The position numbers were made by a program, and so were the translations under genes. DNA of 5,578 nt from TMED108 sp964386795 (GTDB lineage Bacteria; Fidelibacterota; Marinisomatia; Marinisomatales; TCS55): NCBI GenBank assembly GCA_964386795.1, contig CAYLUE010000076.1, forward strand, positions 1 through 5,578, in the 5' to 3' direction. Positions 1-5,578 of the stretch are shown here, in pieces (within the stretch, counting starts at the first letter, position 1; each line of letters starts with the position of its first letter). The notes beneath the pieces were generated by a model. The model did not search any database and was not told where the DNA came from. It saw nothing but the letters and a program-made list of their open reading frames with translations.

Positions 1-1155
1 ACGACAAGAGCATGGCATTTTCTTGAAAATCTAAGTTATCTTAAAAAATTAAATAATGACTCCTCCTCCATTTTATATAACAAAATAGATTTTGATAATA
101 TTATTGTGATGGGCCATTCAAGAGGTGGAGAAGCAGTTAATATCGCATCAAAATTTAATGAGCTTAAAACATTTCCAGATAATGGTAATATAGAATTAGA
201 CTATAACCTCAATATCAAAGGAATAGTTACTCTAGCTCCTACAGATTACAGATACTTTAGAAACTACAAACTTAAAAATGTAAATTATCTGAGTATTCAG
301 GGAAGTATGGATAGTGATGAAGATAGTTTTTTTGGAATAAGACAAGCAAATAGAATTGATAATGAAAGTAGCTCATTTTCTGACTTTAATATTCTTGTTG
401 AGGGAGCAAACCACTCACAATTTAATACTTCTTGGGGACAACATGATTTTGGGTTTCCCGGAAAATTAATTGTAAATAACTCAAATATTTTACCTGGTTG
501 GCTACAAAGAAAAATTTTAAAGAAGTATGTCTATAACTTTTTAGCATACACACTTAACGGAAATCCTAATTCTCTAGAAATATTAAAAAAATCTGAAAAT
601 TATACTATCGAAGAAAACGTATCAAAAAAAATTATTTCTAGATCAAAAATTGGTGGTTCAAGTGTTTTATTGGACTTTGAGGAGGATGAACTTTCATACA
701 GCAAAAACTCTAAATTAAAATTTAGTGATATTTCTGAAATTAAACTTGAGCCATTAAAATTTAGGGGAGGAAAAAATCAACAGAATTCTGCTCTAAAGAT
801 AAATGTATCTGACTCAAGTGAATTCATTATTGATATACTTGATGATATAAAGGTATATTATTATAATTTTCTCTCTTTTGACGTCTCAAATGATCAAGAT
901 ACTGCAAAATTAGAGATAAGCTTTATAGATAAAAACAGTAACGTTATAGGTTCTAAAACACTGAAATTATTTAATACCAATATAGATCTAAACAATTTAA
1001 AGTTTAATTATTTGACAGAAGAAAGGTTTAAAAAAAGAAATGACATTAATTTTTCAACTTACTATGTTGATTTAGAAAATAAAGATTTTAAATCAATTGT
1101 ATTTAAGTTTAATAAGGGGAAATATTACCTAGACAATTTTTCTCTTAATTTTTAA
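1..1155 (+). CDS. Alpha/beta-hydrolase (serine esterase/lipase-like) with C-terminal beta-rich domain, 5' end missing
   Basis: The frame is open from the first base, so the gene starts outside the window; 384 residues are visible. A hydrophobic strand (FDNIIV) leads into MGHSRGGEA, a classical nucleophile elbow with Ser40 (codon 118-120). Further on are the strand and acid loop LSIQGSMDSDED (acid Asp104 or Asp106) and EGANHSQF with the likely catalytic His138 (codon 412-414). This order of Ser, Asp and His is that of the alpha/beta-hydrolase fold. The fold ends near residue 185; the remaining ~200 residues are rich in alternating hydrophobic strands and end in KYYLDNFSLNF, resembling a carbohydrate-binding-type beta-sandwich, which is inference. 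The family includes esterases, lipases and dienelactone-hydrolase-like enzymes; the substrate cannot be told. Export is plausible but the N-terminus is not visible. A GTG at 106 and ATG at 109 lie inside the fold and are not starts. The gene overlaps the convergent minus-strand gene by 4 bases. Confidence 0.85.
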   Translation, partial: TTRAWHFLENLSYLKKLNNDSSSILYNKIDFDNIIVMGHSRGGEAVNIASKFNELKTFPDNGNIELDYNLNIKGIVTLAPTDYRYFRNYKLKNVNYLSIQGSMDSDEDSFFGIRQANRIDNESSSFSDFNILVEGANHSQFNTSWGQHDFGFPGKLIVNNSNILPGWLQRKILKKYVYNFLAYTLNGNPNSLEILKKSENYTIEENVSKKIISRSKIGGSSVLLDFEEDELSYSKNSKLKFSDISEIKLEPLKFRGGKNQQNSALKINVSDSSEFIIDILDDIKVYYYNFLSFDVSNDQDTAKLEISFIDKNSNVIGSKTLKLFNTNIDLNNLKFNYLTEERFKKRNDINFSTYYVDLENKDFKSIVFKFNKGKYYLDNFSLNF

Positions 1156-2354
1156 AGACTAGAAAGCGGAATCTTTGATGTCTTAACTCTCTTCTCGCCC
1201 CCACTGATATCAGTCCAAGACAAAAAGATATTATCTTCCCATTTCTCGATTTGCGGAAATCCCGTAGACCTTTCTGTTGAAACCTCTTTTATTATATTAA
1301 TATCACCTAAAGTACCCATTGAATTTACTTTTCTCATTAAAAGTTTCCCTTCTCCATCAACTATAGATAACCAACTGACAAGTATTTCATCTTTATTAAT
1401 AAATTCAACATCTACTCTTCCCATTGGTTTATTATCAATATTGTCAACCAATATCTTTCTGCCAAATGATTGTCCATTATTATTTGAAAATTTTAAATTA
1501 ACTTTTGGTATTCCATTAGATGCTGAAAACCAAGATACTGCTACTCTATCATCAAAAGAATCAATATTAGGTCCATTTACAGGACACCCATTTATAGTCC
1601 AACCATCATCATGAATAGGAAATGGTTCTGACCACTCGGAATTTATATATCTAGAAACATAAATATCTCTTGTCTCTTCAGGTGACCTATCTCTATATAC
1701 TAATAATGGAATTTCCCCAGCGATAGTCATTGAGGTTTGACAACATTCACATACCATACTGTCAACCAATCTCTCATTAATTATTTTACCTTCCTTATCT
1801 ATCTCCGCAGACCTTAAAGTCATTGCCCCCTTACCATGTCCATCAGAAGAAGGCAAAGTATTTCTACCGTCCAACCAACTGACAATAAAACCTTCTCCAT
1901 AAGGAGCAACTGATACAAAACCATGCTCTGAAAAAGTATTATCAGTATGAATATTTTTCATATCAACCCATTCTCCTTTCTTAAAAAAATATTTTATATC
2001 ATATGAAAAAGTCTCCTCAGAACTTTTTTGAAGATTAAATGAAAAGAAGGTATTTGATATCTTATTATGGGAAATTGAAGGAAAATCAGCCCAATTTACA
2101 AACCAGTCTTTCCCTTTTGTTATTAATTCTTTTTTTCCCCAAGAGTTACCATTAAACCTGCTATTATATAAATAATTAGAATCTAGTTTTTGTTCAGTCC
2201 AAGAGATATAAATATCTTCTCCAGAGGAATGAAGATATGATTCAGATGATTTAGAGGAAAACAAATCAGAGTTTAAATCAAAATTTTTTGTATGAGTACA
2301 AGATAAAATAAAAAATAAAAAAAGGTATTGTGAATTATTCAAAGAGAAGAACAA
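1152..2354 (-). CDS. Beta-propeller lipoprotein, 'exo-alpha-sialidase'/BNR-like family with CECC and GCPVNGP cysteine motifs
   Basis: This 400-residue protein opens with a short hydrophobic stretch ending in FILSC, a lipobox-like signal that would make Cys19 the lipidated N-terminus on the envelope. A recurring strand motif of the form hydrophobic-x-S-W appears at about residues 49-52, 103-106 (FFSF), 157-160, 217-220 (LLVY), 272-275, 325-328 and 377-380, consistent with a six- or seven-bladed propeller. One degenerate Asp-box (FSNNNGQSF, 289-297) is present. Apart from Cys19 the only cysteines are in VCECCQT (202, 204, 205) and GCPVNGP (257), motifs I recognise from bacterial proteins labelled exo-alpha-sialidase. 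No sialidase arginine triad or RIP motif is evident, so enzymatic activity is doubtful; metal or cofactor binding is a guess. The start is a TTG at 2354, overlapping the upstream DoxX-like gene by 20 bases; a second TTG at 2342 (8-base overlap) still gives a complete signal peptide. No Shine-Dalgarno is seen. It is probably co-transcribed with, and perhaps translationally coupled to, the DoxX-like gene. Confidence 0.85.
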   Translation of the reverse strand: MFFSLNNSQYLFLFFILSCTHTKNFDLNSDLFSSKSSESYLHSSGEDIYISWTEQKLDSNYLYNSRFNGNSWGKKELITKGKDWFVNWADFPSISHNKISNTFFSFNLQKSSEETFSYDIKYFFKKGEWVDMKNIHTDNTFSEHGFVSVAPYGEGFIVSWLDGRNTLPSSDGHGKGAMTLRSAEIDKEGKIINERLVDSMVCECCQTSMTIAGEIPLLVYRDRSPEETRDIYVSRYINSEWSEPFPIHDDGWTINGCPVNGPNIDSFDDRVAVSWFSASNGIPKVNLKFSNNNGQSFGRKILVDNIDNKPMGRVDVEFINKDEILVSWLSIVDGEGKLLMRKVNSMGTLGDINIIKEVSTERSTGFPQIEKWEDNIFLSWTDISGGEKRVKTSKIPLSSL

Positions 2355-2718
2355 TTAATATTGATAATGTCAAAAAAGTTATAGCAGGTATAGACTTTAC
2401 TATAGGATCTTTTAATTTAATATGCATTAAAATAGCAAAAAACATAAAAAAAGCAATTCCAGTAGCAGAAGTAACTACTAATTCAGGAAACCAAATTCCA
2501 GCTAATAGGCCTAAAGAAAAAGCCACTTTAAGAAAACCGACCATATAAAGAACCCAATCAGGCAACCCATATGCCTCGAACTCTTCCCTCATAGACATTG
2601 CATTGCCACCTCTCCACCTTGTAGGTTTATTGAAATTTATTAACCAAACTTTAAGAACAGATAGGGCAATAACCGCTTGAAAGGCACTTAATATACCATT
2701 TCCTTCTAATAATTCCAT
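2335..2718 (-). CDS. DoxX-like family integral membrane protein
   Basis: This 127-residue protein has four hydrophobic segments at roughly residues 9-29, 55-77, 80-100 and 107-126, which fits the four-helix DoxX/DoxX-like fold and its usual length. Family-like features are the basic loop NKPTRWRGG (30-38) after helix 1, MREEFEAYGLPDWV (43-56) before helix 2, and HIKLKDPIVKSIPA (99-112) between helices 3 and 4. DoxX was named from a subunit of an archaeal thiosulfate:quinone oxidoreductase, but most bacterial DoxX-like proteins have no known reaction, and none can be assigned here. The ATG at 2718 is the outermost start that keeps helix 1 whole; there is no Shine-Dalgarno, as is usual in Bacteroidota. 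It is the first gene of a two-gene unit: its TAA (2337-2335) lies inside the start region of the propeller lipoprotein. Its promoter must lie in the short A/T-rich gap shared with the divergent long gene. Confidence 0.88.
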   Translation of the reverse strand: MELLEGNGILSAFQAVIALSVLKVWLINFNKPTRWRGGNAMSMREEFEAYGLPDWVLYMVGFLKVAFSLGLLAGIWFPELVVTSATGIAFFMFFAILMHIKLKDPIVKSIPAITFLTLSILIVLLFE

Positions 2719-2802
2719 GATATAATATATAAAATATTATGATAAATTTATTAAAAAAAAAAAATTATATATAGATTAGATTAGTAATTAAAACCCAAAA
2801 CC
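2719..2802. promoter_or_regulatory. Divergent A/T-rich promoter region between the doxX-like gene and the long propeller gene
   Basis: These 84 bases separate two divergent start codons and must contain the promoters and leaders of both units. The stretch is almost free of G and C and includes a run of twelve A (2753-2764), a TATATA element just after it (2766-2772), a short tandem GATTA GATTA (2774-2783), and an A-rich leader AAAACCCAAAACC directly before the ATG at 2803. I could not find a clean match to the Bacteroidota -7 element TAnnTTTG or its -33 partner on either strand, so no transcription start is assigned. The A-tract could act as an UP-like or bent element for either direction; this is inference. 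Confidence 0.55.
2722..2740. repeat. Short perfect inverted repeat in the divergent promoter region
   Basis: ATAATAT (2722-2728) and ATATTAT (2734-2740) are exact reverse complements around a 5-base spacer. The repeat lies 4-22 bases upstream of the doxX-like ATG, where it could be an operator half-site pair or a weak leader hairpin. Because the region is nearly all A and T, a chance origin is quite possible. Confidence 0.3.
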
Positions 2803-2859
2803 ATGAAAAAAATTCTATTATTTAGTATAGTATCTTTATTTATTTTTGATGTATTCTCT
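2803..2859 (+). other. Signal peptide of the long propeller protein
   Basis: Residues 1-19 have a KK n-region, a hydrophobic core (ILLFSIVSLFIF) and a c-region VFS before Gln20. An S/A-Q cleavage junction of this kind is common in Flavobacteriia exported proteins. An acidic Asp16 close to the end of the core is slightly unusual but still compatible with Sec export. The mature N-terminus would start QRRRGSQNN. There is no lipobox cysteine, so the protein is predicted to be released or handed to a further secretion route, not lipidated. Confidence 0.75.
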
Positions 2860-5578
2860 CAAAGAAGAAGAGGTAGTCAAAATAATTCACAACCTAATAA
2901 TGAAAGTAAACTCTCATTATCAGCTCTAAAATTAAGAAATGTTGGCCCAGCATTTTTATCTGGAAGAATAGCTGATATTGCTATCCATCCACAAAATGAT
3001 AACGTCTGGTATGTTGCAACAGGATCTAGCGGTGTTTGGAAGACTGAGAATTCCGGAACCACTTATAAACCAATTTTTGATAATGAATCTACTTACTCAA
3101 CTGGGTGTATAACCATTGATCCTAATGACCACTCAATACTATGGTTAGGTACTGGCGAAAATGTTGGAGGTAGACATGTTGCTTATGGTGACGGTGTTTA
3201 TAAAAGTGAGAACGGAGGTAAATCATGGAAGAATATGGGTTTAAAAAATTCAGAACACATATCTAAAATAATTGTTCACCCTAATAATTCAAATATAGTT
3301 TGGGTTGCATCACAAGGACCGCTCTGGAGTTCAGGAGGTGAAAGGGGATTATATAAAACTACTGATGGAGGAAAAAAATGGAAAAAAGTTTTAGGAGGTG
3401 GTGAGTGGACAGGAGTTACTGACTTACTCATTGATCCAAGAAACCCAGATAGACTATATGCCGCAACATGGCAAAGACATAGAACTGCCGCTGCTCTAAT
3501 GGGTGGTGGACCTGAATCTGGCTTACACAAATCAGAAGACGGAGGTGAAACATGGACTAAATTAAAATCTGGGCTTCCTGGTTCTAATATGGGGAAGATA
3601 GGTATGGCTATATCGCCACAAAAACCTGATGTAATATATGCAGCTATTGAATTAAATAGGACAAAAGGAGGGGTTTATAAGTCAGTCGATAGAGGATCAT
3701 CTTGGAAAAAAATGTCAAATACAGTTTCTGGTGCTACTGGTCCACATTACTATCAAGAGTTATATGCTAGTCCTCACAAATTTGATAGATTATATCTGAT
3801 GAACGTAAGAATTTTAACTTCAGAAGATGGAGGTAAGACATTTAATGAGTTAAGAGAACGAGATAAGCACTCTGACAACCACTCCATAGCTTTTAGAGCT
3901 GATGATCCCAATTATCTTTTAGTTGGAACAGATGCTGGAATTTACGAATCTTTTGATTTAGCTGAGACATGGAAATATCACAAAAATCTTCCAATCACAC
4001 AGTTTTATAAAGTTGCCGTAAATAACGCATACCCTTTCTATCATATTTTTGGAGGAACCCAAGATAATGGATCTGCTGGAGGACCTTCTAGGACAGATGA
4101 AAGAGATGGTATAAGAAACGCTCACTGGTATAAGATATTAGGTGCAGATGGGCACCAGACTGCTACTGACCCTGTATATAATGATATTGTCTATGGTGAA
4201 TTTCAACAAGGTGTATTACACAGAGTTGACCTAAAGACAGGAGAGACTGTACTAATTCAACCTCAGCCAAGAGAAGGAGAAAAATATGAAAGATGGAACT
4301 GGGATTCTCCTATTCTAGTGAGTCCTCATAAACCAGAAAGGTTATACTTTGCTTCTCATAGAGTTTGGAAATCAGAGGATAGAGGTGACAGTTGGGAACC
4401 AATTTCTGGAGATTTGACTAGAGACGAGGAAAGATTAGACCTCCCTATCATGGGAAGAAGGCACGGATGGGATAATGCTTGGGATGTAAAAGCAATGTCA
4501 AATTATAATACCATCACATCAGTATCTGAATCTCCAGTTAGAGAGGGAGTTATATATGTTGGGACTGATGACGGAACTATTCAAGTAACTACAAATGGTG
4601 GTGAAAGTTGGAAAAAAATTCCAGTAACAAGACTTGGTCTACCTGCAAGAACATTCGTAAATGATATTAAAGCAGATAATTTTGATGAAAATACTGTTTA
4701 TGTATCTCTTGATAATCATAAAGAAGGTGACTATAATCCTTATCTATACAAGAGTACTGATTTAGGAGAGACATGGACTTCTATTGCAAGTAATCTACCC
4801 AAAAGAAATCTTGTGTGGAGATTGGTCCAAGACCACGTTTCTAAAGACTTGATGTTTTGTGCTACTGAGTCTGCAATATATGTAACTTTAGATGGCGGTA
4901 AAAAATGGAATAAAGTTCCTGGAGCACCAACTATTTCTTTTAGAGATATTACCATTCAAAAAAGAGAAAATGACTTAGTTGCAGCATCTTTTGGAAGAGG
5001 TTTCTATATTCTTGATGATTATTCTTCATTAAGAGAGATGACATCAGATAATCTTGCAAAAGAAGGTGATTTATTTAATACAAGAGATGCCCTATGGTAT
5101 TTACCAAAGAGCACTAAAGGAAACACAGGAGCTGATTATTACTTTGCAGATAACCCTGACTTTGGTGCTGTATTTACTTATCATCTATCTAAATCATACC
5201 CTTCTATGAAAAGTGCGAGAGTTAAAAAAGAAAAGGAGATGATTAAAAAAGGTCAACAAATTCCTAATATTGATTGGAATGCACTAGAAAAAGAGTCTAG
5301 AGAGGAAGGAACTAGAGTATATATAGTTATTAAAGACCAAGAAGGAAACATTATAAATAAAATAAATGCACCTAAGTCGAAAGGATTGAATAGAGTTTCG
5401 TGGAATTTAAGACATTCAAGTTCAAGTGCCATAAATCCTGATAGAATTTCATCTGGGAGAGGTGGTGGTAGAGGTTGGTACAACTCAGGTCAGTTAGCAT
5501 CTCCAGGTCAGTATACTGCAACACTTACCAAAGAAGAAGAGGGCACATCATCTGATCTAGATAATCCTATTCAATTCA
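2803..5578 (+). CDS. Secreted VPS10/sortilin-like Asp-box (BNR) beta-propeller protein, 3' end missing
   Basis: The gene starts at ATG 2803 and stays open to the window edge, giving 925 residues; family members are usually around 1000 or more, so a modest part is missing. Residues 1-19 form a signal peptide (MKK, hydrophobic core, VFS|Q), with cleavage likely before Gln20 and a basic, Asn-rich linker (RRRGSQNN) after it. The conserved entry LKLRNVGPAFLSGRIADIA (43-61) opens a large propeller region that runs to about 740, where it closes with SFGRGFYILDDY. It carries eleven Asp-box repeats of the form S/T-x-D/N-x-G-x-x-W/F/Y. From about 747 a linker and charged helix (EKEMIKKGQ) lead to an Ig-like domain (VYIVIKDQEG, then GLNRVSWNLRHSS, then SPGQYTATL). 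The family is annotated as VPS10 domain-containing or glycosyl hydrolase; some resemblance to GH74 tandem propellers exists, but activity is unproven. A T9SS C-terminal signal cannot be assessed because the end is absent. The gene is monocistronic as far as visible and divergent from the doxX-like unit. Confidence 0.92.
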   Translation, partial: MKKILLFSIVSLFIFDVFSQRRRGSQNNSQPNNESKLSLSALKLRNVGPAFLSGRIADIAIHPQNDNVWYVATGSSGVWKTENSGTTYKPIFDNESTYSTGCITIDPNDHSILWLGTGENVGGRHVAYGDGVYKSENGGKSWKNMGLKNSEHISKIIVHPNNSNIVWVASQGPLWSSGGERGLYKTTDGGKKWKKVLGGGEWTGVTDLLIDPRNPDRLYAATWQRHRTAAALMGGGPESGLHKSEDGGETWTKLKSGLPGSNMGKIGMAISPQKPDVIYAAIELNRTKGGVYKSVDRGSSWKKMSNTVSGATGPHYYQELYASPHKFDRLYLMNVRILTSEDGGKTFNELRERDKHSDNHSIAFRADDPNYLLVGTDAGIYESFDLAETWKYHKNLPITQFYKVAVNNAYPFYHIFGGTQDNGSAGGPSRTDERDGIRNAHWYKILGADGHQTATDPVYNDIVYGEFQQGVLHRVDLKTGETVLIQPQPREGEKYERWNWDSPILVSPHKPERLYFASHRVWKSEDRGDSWEPISGDLTRDEERLDLPIMGRRHGWDNAWDVKAMSNYNTITSVSESPVREGVIYVGTDDGTIQVTTNGGESWKKIPVTRLGLPARTFVNDIKADNFDENTVYVSLDNHKEGDYNPYLYKSTDLGETWTSIASNLPKRNLVWRLVQDHVSKDLMFCATESAIYVTLDGGKKWNKVPGAPTISFRDITIQKRENDLVAASFGRGFYILDDYSSLREMTSDNLAKEGDLFNTRDALWYLPKSTKGNTGADYYFADNPDFGAVFTYHLSKSYPSMKSARVKKEKEMIKKGQQIPNIDWNALEKESREEGTRVYIVIKDQEGNIINKINAPKSKGLNRVSWNLRHSSSSAINPDRISSGRGGGRGWYNSGQLASPGQYTATLTKEEEGTSSDLDNPIQF
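3043..4908 (+). repeat. Eleven protein-level Asp-box (BNR) repeats
   Basis: Boxes are at residues 81-88 (TENSGTTY), 135-142 (SENGGKSW), 186-193 (TTDGGKKW), 244-251 (SEDGGETW), 294-301 (SVDRGSSW), 340-347 (SEDGGKTF), 383-390 (SFDLAETW, with Ala in place of the conserved Gly), 524-531 (SEDRGDSW), 596-603 (TTNGGESW), 651-658 (STDLGETW) and 695-702 (TLDGGKKW). Most are preceded by G-[VLI]-[YWH]-K. The first seven are 42-58 residues apart; then comes a gap of ~140 residues (390-524) without a box, followed by four more 44-72 apart. This suggests two propeller halves or one propeller with box-less blades between. Each box is a beta-hairpin turn at the edge of a blade and is structural, not catalytic. 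Confidence 0.85.

Noticed and set aside
106..111. Consecutive GTG and ATG as a start for the hydrolase
   Set aside because: They fall in the strand leading directly into the catalytic serine elbow, and the frame is open upstream to base 1 with fold-like sequence, so the true start is outside the window.
1155..1184. Possible hairpin (AAGAC...GTCTT with inner AAAG...CTTT) just after the hydrolase stop as a terminator
   Set aside because: The stem is interrupted by a 3x3 mismatch loop, is low in GC, lacks a following T tract on either strand, and lies inside the lipoprotein coding sequence.
1152..2354. Assignment of the lipoprotein as an active sialidase
   Set aside because: Only one degenerate Asp-box is visible and no RIP motif or Arg triad; the similarity is at the level of the propeller fold.
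2330..2548. Plus-strand open frame of 72 codons
   Set aside because: It lies antisense to the well-supported DoxX-like gene, has no family resemblance, and is low-complexity Lys/Ile-rich.
2877..5483. Several short minus-strand open frames inside the long propeller gene
   Set aside because: All are antisense shadows of a gene with clear repeats and domains; their translations show no recognisable motif.
2803..5578. Assignment of the long protein as a defined glycoside hydrolase or a protein-sorting receptor
   Set aside because: Asp-box propellers are shared by many functions, no catalytic pair can be fixed from sequence alone, and the 3' end, including any sorting domain, is missing.
1..5578. 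RNA genes, CRISPR arrays, insertion sequences, attachment sites
   Set aside because: No tRNA-like cloverleaf, spaced direct repeats, transposase motif or terminal inverted repeats were seen; nearly all of the window is accounted for by four coding sequences.

Overview
The window is strongly A+T-rich, and its coding sequences favour AAA, AAT, ATT and TTA codons. None of the visible genes has a Shine-Dalgarno sequence before its start, and leaders are A-rich. Together with the protein types (a secreted propeller protein with a signal peptide ending in FSQ, a DoxX-like membrane protein, a propeller lipoprotein), this points to a Bacteroidota genome, most likely a low-GC, probably marine, member of the Flavobacteriia. 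That assignment rests on style and family recognition, not on a marker gene.

Layout. Positions 1-1155 (+) hold the 3' part of a serine alpha/beta-hydrolase with a GHSRGG nucleophile elbow and a C-terminal beta-rich domain; its start lies left of the window. It meets tail to tail a two-gene minus-strand unit. This unit runs from a DoxX-like four-helix membrane protein (2718 down to 2335) into a propeller lipoprotein of the kind often labelled exo-alpha-sialidase (2354 down to 1152). The two overlap by 20 bases, or by 8 if the second TTG is the start. The convergent genes also overlap: their stop codons share bases inside a TTTAAA palindrome, so there is no intergenic DNA between them. An 84-base, almost pure A/T divergent promoter region (2719-2802) separates the doxX-like gene from a long plus-strand gene starting at 2803. 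That gene encodes a secreted VPS10/sortilin-like, GH74-like Asp-box propeller protein, and it runs off the right edge with 925 codons visible.

Functionally, three of the four genes encode proteins predicted to be exported or surface-attached, or plausibly so (hydrolase, lipoprotein, large propeller protein), and the fourth is an inner-membrane protein. The tight coupling of the DoxX-like gene with the propeller lipoprotein suggests a joint envelope role. The lipoprotein has a striking four-cysteine signature (CECC plus GCPVNGP) and no recognisable sialidase active site, so the 'sialidase' label is probably misleading. I see no RNA gene, mobile element, CRISPR array or defence system, and no gene-free stretch over 300 bases. 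I found no convincing new multi-gene system; the cysteine-bearing propeller with its DoxX-like partner is the part most worth following up.
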